NCBI GenBank assembly: GCA_050084985.1 | Contig: JBITNC010000001.1 | Coordinates: forward strand, 82,584,001-82,648,000 | DNA: 64,000 nt | Reading direction: 5' to 3' | Source: Nageia nagi | Taxonomy: Eukaryota > Pinophyta | In this document: positions 56,531 to 64,000 of the stretch, piece by piece | Layout: every line of letters starts with the position of its first letter | Position numbering within the stretch: the first letter of the stretch is position 1 | The notes under the pieces: generated by a model | Seen by the model: the letters and a program-made list of their open reading frames with translations, nothing else | Databases searched by the model: none | Told to the model about the DNA's origin: nothing | Position numbers and translations under genes: made by a program

Positions 56531-58124
56531 TAGAGTCAGAATGAGAACAAGTTTTGATACATGATAGGCCATATAAGATCATTATTAACATCTAACATGA
56601 ATCTAGTTTTGAGACATGATAGATTGTATAAGACTAAGTTGAAAAGAAGGATCATAGGCTCATAGAAATACCAAGCATTGGACCGTAACACTTAGGAATG
56701 TGATACCTAAGAAAGATACCATGATGAGTGAAAAATGATATGAGTGCTAAAGTGATCAAAACAAGGGACAAGTACAAGATGAACATGCTCATTTTTTTCC
56801 AAAATGATCACACCTATGGGAGCACATGATAGGATAAGGTGATCAGGATCCTAAAAAAGGTAAATGATTATATCCATCTCGAGTAGGAATATTGGAGGAG
56901 GTCCTAGGATAGGTGCTCAAGAATCTTATTGATCAATGAGTATAAACATAAAAAGATATGGAATGAAAATGGTTGAAAAGAACTAAAGAAGCCTAATTAA
57001 TCTACATCAGACCAACTAGGACTAGCCAACAGGACTATTAAGTAGCCAACAGCTAGCTAGAGCATGGGTAGAATAAAATAAAAAAGTTGATCTAATTTTT
57101 TTATTTTGTAACTTTCCCTCATGAGAATAGAGCTCTGACTATGAGAGAGTATTTCATTCAAGAGTGCACCAAAGTGATCGAGAGCTAACCAAAAGAGATG
57201 ATGGCAGTAGTTGGTAGTAGATAGGACCTAGCACATGGCCTATTAGGAGGAGGAAATGATTGCTCGCACAAAGAGGTAAGTTCATAAAAACTTGACCATT
57301 TCAAAATTTAAAATCATAGGGACATAGAGAACTAGCATGTTAGTAGATAAAATGAAGTTGTTTGAAATTTTAATAGTTAAAATTGGCATAAAATGAGGAA
57401 AAATATAGAAGTAGATCAAAACCTAAGGCCTCATAAACCACCAAAAATAATGGACCAAAATACACAAACCTATGCTCAAAAGGACCATAGAGACTAGAAC
57501 AAAAACTTTACTAGACCAAATTTTATGATTTAGGTCTCAAAAGGGTGAAAATTTTCAAGTTTTTTAGTGTTAGGGGTATGGGTTTTGTGCCATGGCCTTG
57601 ACCCTACTAGCTAGAGGGCTATTGATAGATATTGATTTAGGGTCTTGCTGGGAGCTCACCAATTAGGGCCTAGCTAACTGTAGATAAGGTCAACTAACTA
57701 GTCAATTGGTCATCTAACTGATCTATTAGTTAGTCTATAGGGTGTCAGCTAATTCAAATTAGCTGACAAGATACAAAATGGTTGGGGTTTGATGATAAAA
57801 ACATGACCATAAATAATACAAGACAAATAAATAATAACATGAGTAGACTATAAGACCTATAGAACTCACATACTAGGGTTCAAAGAGCTAGGAGAACATA
57901 GACAAAACCACTAACTTAAAATCAAGAAGACTAACTTAGCAAAATAAAAATATTGACTTGATTAAATATGAATAACATAAAATATCTAAATGGATTTTAA
58001 GTGAAAACCTAGCAAAATTTTAGGCTTATTGGGTTTGGCTTGAGGTTGTGGGCTTGGCTGGAGTTGCTAGATTGAGGATTATTGGGTCTAGATTAAGGTC
58101 ATGGGCTTGGCTAGAGATGCTAGA
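56531..58124. other. Tat-2 internal region without recognised frame
   Basis: No gene seen. Short repeats of CTAACTAGTCAATTGGTC type occur at about 57690-57740, and a duplicated 50 bp phrase GGCTTGGCTGGAGTTGCTAG / GGCTTGGCTAGAGATGCTAG at 58050-58130. Confidence 0.5.
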
Positions 58125-59690
58125 TTGAGGACCATCATAATGGATTAGGCTTATGTCTATACACTAGTGGAGCATTAGGATGCCTAGTGCAACACCTTCC
58201 ATTTCTCTATAAGGGAAATGACTATCTCTTTGGAGGATGTCTATTGCATATTTAGGGTTCTAGTGGAGGGAGAGCCAGTCATAGTAGTAACCTCATGGAA
58301 CTAGAAGATGAATAAGATGTTTAAGGAGGGATAGAAAACTATCAACACAAGCCAATATGAGGTCCACTACACTCGTACATATGAGGAGATATGGATTAGC
58401 TTCTAAGATGCCATATTTATGATGACCATCAGCATATTTTTACTTCTAAATACTAGAAGGCCCATGATTCCTTAAAACTTGCTAGATATTATCCAATGAA
58501 TTGTTAAGGAGGGGATGATCTTCACTTGGGAATCAATGATTTTGCAGCAAATGTACTAATAGCTAGAAAATTAGTAATGAGGATGGGTGGGCATCTCAAG
58601 ATCCCAACTAATTTAGGTGTGGGCATGGAAGCATGTATATATGGCATGACCCCATGCTAAAGTGGATCTAGAGGCACCTATAGTAGAATGAGAGTTACCA
58701 TATGCCCATCATTAGGCTGGGGATCATGAGTCACCTAAGAGGTGACCATACAAGGGTATGTACATTTGGTATCATAGTATGTGGCCTAGCTTATGCATTG
58801 AGGATGTGATATTTAGGCCTTAGAGGGTAGGTCCAATGTGGGTCAAGGAGGTAGAGCAGCTATAGCAAGTGCATCGATATTATAATGTACATAGGAATTG
58901 GCCCAAGGATGTTGAGATGTTACACTTTGATAGGGTGACTTAGAAGCATAGGATCTAATAGGATATCCCACTCGAGCTAATCCTCTACAAGCACATTAAG
59001 GCTCAAGGGGATCTACCTCAAAGATAATACATAGATTTGGATGTGGCTCCATATGCACCCATGGTGATACCTAATGTGGAGGATGCAAGTACGATGGTAG
59101 AGTATGATCAATGGTGGGATCCATAGCAGGAGTGGATGGTGATAGGTGGGGTGCTATAGGAACCACTTCTAATGATGCCAATATGATCAAGACTAGTAAA
59201 GGTAGCATCTATAGTAGTAGCAATAGTAGGTGTGCTAAGTGCACCTAGGGGACCTATGATAGGAGGGCCTGCAGTAGCAATATGGGAGGCAAGGGAGGAG
59301 GATGAGTCCCTCATAGATTCTACTATGATGGGATTTGACTATACATATTTTGATGTAGCATTAGATGCATTCTTAGTAGAGCATCAAGCCCATGAGGCAT
59401 AGATTACTATAGAGAGGGATATAGTAGTGGAATAGAAAGATGCACTGTAGGCCCAAATTGATGGACTTCAAGCATAGTTGGGGGCATCCTAGGCTGAGGG
59501 ATGCTTGTAGATGTAGATACTAGTTGCAATGACTATGATATGGGTCTCATGCTCAGAGGTAAGGATGCAAATGGAGAAGGTTGTAGCTAAGGTTCAAGTG
59601 TATGTAGCAATGTAGATGGAGGGCACCATGATCTCATAGCATCATACCAAATCACCTAAGATCAATGGTAGAGGGAGGCTATGAGGGTGC
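58125..59690 (+). pseudogene. second PMD reading frame, antisense in Tat-2
   Basis: One frame (codons starting at multiples of 3) can be followed for about 1.5 kb without a net frameshift. It gives FHFSIREMTISLEDVYCIF and LVEGEPVIV, the PMD core in the same place as in Tat-1, then WPSLCIEDVIFRP, RYYNVHRNWPKDVEMLHF and DIPLEL near the domain end, a Pro/Val/Ile linker (GGPAVAIWEAREEDES) and a Gln/Leu-rich coiled coil (about 59390-59640). It has more than twenty stops, nearly all TAG, at positions where Gln or Trp would suit. The frame may continue shifted to about 59890. Confidence 0.68.
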
Positions 59691-62600
59691 TAGCATTCTA
59701 GGATCATTTGATGATAGTTAGAATAACATCTATTGAGCCTATGTATAGGGGAAGGAACCAATCGAGGTCATAGAGTTAAACACACATGATGATGATTGAG
59801 TAGAGCATGAGGCATTTGGGTAGCAATCACTCAACCCAAGTAGGGGAATCAGGTCAAGTCTTCAAGGTACCTATCGATAGAGTGAGATAAGAGGGGTAGA
59901 GGGATCAGGTAAGACACTAACTCACCTGAAATAGGATCATAGTAGATTGGAGTAAGGACCTGAGGTCGTAGTTTTGGAAAGGATTTGGCAAGTGTCCATG
60001 AGCATGGATTTTGCATCACCTATGTATATGTACATTTTATGGATATGTATATGAGACTAAGAGATAATGCATGACATACTATGTACATATACATTATACA
60101 AATTCTTTTTGAAATATGATATATGATACATTGAATTATGGATGATGTTATTTGACATGTATGCATTGTGATTTGATACATGTGATGCTCATGATTTGTT
60201 TTTGTTTATGATATGTTATTGGATGTTGATATACCTAGATGTATGGACATGTGCATGTGACTTTATGATATGAGTATTATATGTAGTTATATGATGTGAC
60301 CTCATGTTATGACTTTATGCTTATATGTATGTTATTGCTTGCTGCTATATGTGGATGGATAATGAAATTGAATGGATGTAATGCAAACACAATGAATGCA
60401 TTGTTTAAAAATACATATAAATACAAAAGAAAATGAATGACACACACAAAAATAAAATACACAAACTGATATGGATAAAGACTCAAAAAGAGTTTAAAAA
60501 GTTAAGCAAATACAAGACACACAAATGTATGTAATAACACACCTAATAAACTCTGACACACACATGGACTAATGAATGATAAAAAGCACTTAAGGTACAA
60601 CATGGATACATACACAAGACATAAACAAAGTGTGTAAAATGAACACAAAGGAAAAGGAAAAATGTGATAATAAATAATACAATGAAAGTAAAATAATGGG
60701 AACAAATAACCAAATGGATGATGAAAGATATGTAAGTTCAAGATAATGATAATTAGTGAACAATAATGATAGATAATGAACAATTTATAAACAACTAATG
60801 AAAGTTGAACAATGAGAAACAAATGGACTAAAATGGATAAATTAAAGAAATAATAAAAATAATGAAAGACATATGACTAAAACAAGCATACGAAAAATTC
60901 CACAAGAATGAACAAAAAAGTTATGATAACATGATGAGAATCAACATGAAAAACAACAATAAACCAATGAGATGATAAGATTAGAGAATGCCACATGACA
61001 TGCTATGATGCCAAAACAAGACAAACACACTTAATTTGACATACGAACAACATCACAAAGTATACCAAAAGGGGATCATAACAAAATTTCAAAAAGTGAA
61101 AAAGTAAAAAAAGATGAATTTTGATGAAAGATATTAAGCAACCATCTTTTCAAAACTTTAAATAGGTTTAATGGTATGATTGTAGGTATTTTGATCTAAG
61201 TGTGGGATCAAATGGATAAAAAAAATAGAGTTCATTTGACCTATTTATGAAAATTGAACTAGAGGCAACTTATCAAGGTGCAACACCCTTCAATGGTCAT
61301 TGAAAAGGTGTTGTTCCAATTAGCCCTAGATTTGGCTTTTGAAAAGATATCAAATGATGAGCTATGGACTTAAAACTTGACATGAAGATTGTGTTTATAT
61401 CAATAAAGGATTGGAAAAATATGGATCTAAAAATAAGGATCATTAAATGCACCAAAAAGATAAATCAAATAGCTAATTTTTAAAAGGGTCAAATTTCAGG
61501 ACCTACATCCCTAAAATTTGAAACAGCAATAAATGACTCTGAAATCCAACACAACGAAACAAGGTGACTCAAAATGACATAAAAATACCATAAAAGACTA
61601 AGGTTAAAAATGAACAAAGAATGACCATGTTTTCATGCATGCTTACTAAGGCACCACATGGGATGAAGTAGCGACTTAGGGTAAGTAGAAAATGACCAAA
61701 AGGGATATAACAGATGAAATGATAGCTTCCAACATGGAGACCAATGATAAATATGATGATGAAATAGAAAACATGGCTAGGATAAATAATAGAATGTAAA
61801 AACATGAGTGACAAAAACAACAAAAAATACTAAATGGAAAGATTAGAAAAATGGCATCAAAGGATGTCGAGATGCATTGAAAGTCATATGCAACATAAGG
61901 ATACCCTTAGAAATAATGATAGTCATAGCCTATGGTCAAAATTGAGGGAATGAAAAAAGGTAACTCAAGGTGGCTATGACCCAAGTGGTTATGTCCTCAT
62001 AGGGAACTACAGATGAGATAAGATGACACAAGATATGTATGGACATACAATGATGTTAATGATACGATGCAACACAAGAAATGGAAAATAATATCTTGTC
62101 TCTTCTAGGTATATAAGGTACCAACTTCCATGCATGTACATGACTGTACATGCTCTATTGGGGATTCGAGAGATCATGTCCAATGGTTAACCCTAAAGGA
62201 GGACCAATCTTGATACCAAATGATATGAACAATGCAAATGATGAAATGTGATAACAAGTGCATGAATGAAGAAGAACATGACACAAGATGGTTAGGATAT
62301 GAATTTTACATACTTAGGCTTTGTCTTAAGAGTCATATGTTATATGTGTCATTAGTTAAGGCTTGGTATTATTTAAGTTATTTCTAGGTTGTGTTCATAT
62401 TATTGGGTCTTATTCAGTGGAAAGTCATTCAAAACTATCATTTTGTTATAAGGTAGTTGTTGTTTGTACAAAGTCATATCAGTCGTGTTCGGGTGAAGTT
62501 TATAAGTCATATGCTGAGAAGATTTCATTCACTAAAAGTTGGCTAAGTCATTTCTAGGAAGTATTGTATAGAGTCTATGTATTTGTCTAAGTCAAATTCA

Positions 62601-64000
62601 AGCCCTATTATGAGTTTGGTTGGTTATTCTTAGGTCCAATATAGTCCAAGGATTATTTCTAAGAATTATTGTATACATGTGTTAATTTTAGGTTAAGTCA
62701 TGTAGCAAGAAATTATATAAGATTTGAGGTAAATAGGACCCATGAAATTCTAATGATGATGTTGTACTTTTTGGTAAAAATCAACGGGTGCTAGATGCCT
62801 TCATCATCAGGTAGTCTAAAAGGTCTTCATGGTGGGAGATGTCCACAACTCTATATTCAACAATCCCTACCAATTTTGAATGATAACATCACACTTTTTA
62901 GGACAAATTAACGAGTGATAAGTTCCACAAGTATTTTAGAATTCAACAATGATTACCAAGGCATAACAATATTTGCCAAGGAAAAATAAATACTATAAGA
63001 GAAGATGAACACCCAGGTATAATTAATCAAGAGTGTATGACCCTCAAGACTATTAATGTGTCAATTGAAACTCATTTCCACATGGTAGTAGTAGTTCACT
63101 CTCAAGTTTGAATGGTTACATCTTCCTTCATCCTTATAGTAGTCAACACTAGGACTATAGATAGAAATATTTAATGGTTACAGAGAGTTAGATGCTCATT
63201 GACTATTGAGATAGCTATATTGTACTTAAAAAGATGGTAGACAATACCTCATAAATTCAAAATAGTTCTAGATGGACCATGGTCAAAGATAAAAGTGACG
63301 GATTGCGGTTGGATAGGTACAAAGATGGAGCATTAGGAGCATGCTCCATATTCAATTGCAATTATAGATCCTCCTATACATATTGTAAATATTTGGATTT
63401 ATTTTGTTCTTAGTCAAATAAGTAGTTAAATATATTAATGGTGAACAACCACCCATTGTAAATATAATGTTATAAATAGTGGATTATTAGAAATCCAAAA
63501 GGTCTGACATTTTATCAAAGTTGCCCATTGTATGAACTATTTTTATATATAATAATGCAATATTATGGTATTTTTCCCTTTGAATTTTGTGGTTGTTATC
63601 TTATTTTGTAATTATTATGTATGAATCTTTATCTAAAGTTGTGGTTGTGTGTTGTAATTACGAGACCCCAAGAGTGGGGTAGTTGATCTATCTTTAGTCT
63701 TATTTATGGATTACTACCTATGCAATGATGCTCGATCTAATTAGTTTAATTTTTTATGTTATGTGAATTTTCATATTTATTAGTTTAGGTTTTTATCTCT
63801 TTCATGTTACTTTTTACCTCTTTTCATATATAGGAAATGATCTGTAACCTAGAGATTGAGTAGAAAACCCCATAAGCACATTATTCAACACATTATGCTC
63901 ATTTAAGAACCCTACTAGAATGAGCAAGAATGACACCTAAAGAAAAATTGATCACCAAAATGTAAAGGTAAAAAGGAATACCATCCCTAAGAGGGGTTAG
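59691..64000. other. region without recognisable gene
   Basis: AT-rich. From 60360 to 61900 the plus strand is A/G-rich and pyrimidine-poor, so the minus strand gives long hydrophobic frames with no motif. A repeated phrase with ACTTTTTGGTAAAAATCAACG / ACTTTTTAGGACAAATTAACG occurs at 62767 and 62893. TATAAATAGTGG at 63472 resembles an LTR TATA box, and 63420-63700 may be an LTR, but there is no partner copy. Confidence 0.45.

Larger units (their letters stand above)
55515..64000 (-). mobile_element. probable second Tat-like element (Tat-2), partial
   Basis: Same order as Tat-1 when read from its 3' end: LTR edge and polypurine tract, minisatellite, then a plus-strand PMD frame. No gag or pol motif was recognised between 59.9 and 64 kb, so where it ends, or whether it leaves the window, is not known. 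Confidence 0.4.

Noticed and set aside
60502-60822. Hydrophobic 106-residue minus-strand frame as a membrane protein
   Set aside because: It is the complement of a purine-rich, pyrimidine-poor stretch; Leu/Ile/Phe/Tyr/Cys content follows from composition, and similar frames occur alongside (61569-61823).
63420-63700. Additional LTR with TATAAATAGTGG
   Set aside because: Suggestive of a promoter and transcript end, but no second copy, primer site or target duplication could be found in the window.

Overview
This is a repeat-dominated nuclear window from a land plant, probably a large-genome seed plant. It is strongly AT-rich, it is packed with Ty1/copia and Ty3/gypsy LTR retrotransposons, and it carries decayed copies of plant-specific families: a DYW-type PPR gene and two plant mobile domain (PMD) reading frames. 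A gymnosperm-like genome fits the density and age of the repeats, but that is a guess. I see no intact host gene. Almost every recognisable coding region is broken, mostly by TAG, TAA or TGA codons where the family has Gln, Arg or Trp. That is the pattern left by C-to-T decay of methylated DNA.

Layout. 0-1.25 kb: decayed TE-like gene with one recognisable intron. 1.27-1.88 kb: polypyrimidine minisatellite running into a tRNA-Lys-like pseudogene. 4.49-4.99 kb: solo LTR of family A. 6.21-11.19 kb: foldback element with roughly 400 bp inverted arms and an internal array of a 316 bp tandem repeat; one arm is split by a second, inverted family A solo LTR. 13.3-14.4 kb: PPR-DYW pseudogene. 15.68-21.75 kb: complete but old copia element (Copia-1, two 919 bp LTRs). 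24.56-33.62 kb: minus-strand Tat-like gypsy element (Tat-1) with LTRs, PPT, exact 5 bp target duplication and a gag, but no visible pol. It carries an antisense PMD frame and a 191 bp tandem repeat near its 3' LTR.

37.15-43.82 kb: a family A LTR followed by a primer-binding site, split 7 bases past its TATA box by a complete chromodomain gypsy element (37.36-43.60 kb, two 387 bp LTRs, target duplication CCTCT). 46.5-54.5 kb: a copia element (Copia-3) whose gag appears to be split by another copia element (Copia-2, 46.59-52.72 kb). Copia-3 is then cut at its integrase by what looks like the 3' LTR of a second Tat-like element (Tat-2). Tat-2 holds another family A solo LTR with exact target duplication (55.73-56.23 kb), a short minisatellite and a second PMD frame on the plus strand (58.1-59.7 kb). 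It seems to run out of the window.

The order of events can be partly read: Copia-1 LTRs differ by about 12%, Tat-1 LTRs by about 9% over the part I compared, and the chromodomain element by about 4.4%. The most interesting items are the two gag-side Tat-like elements carrying antisense PMD frames, and the foldback element with its homogenised 316 bp array. All comparisons are by eye; no alignment or database search was run.
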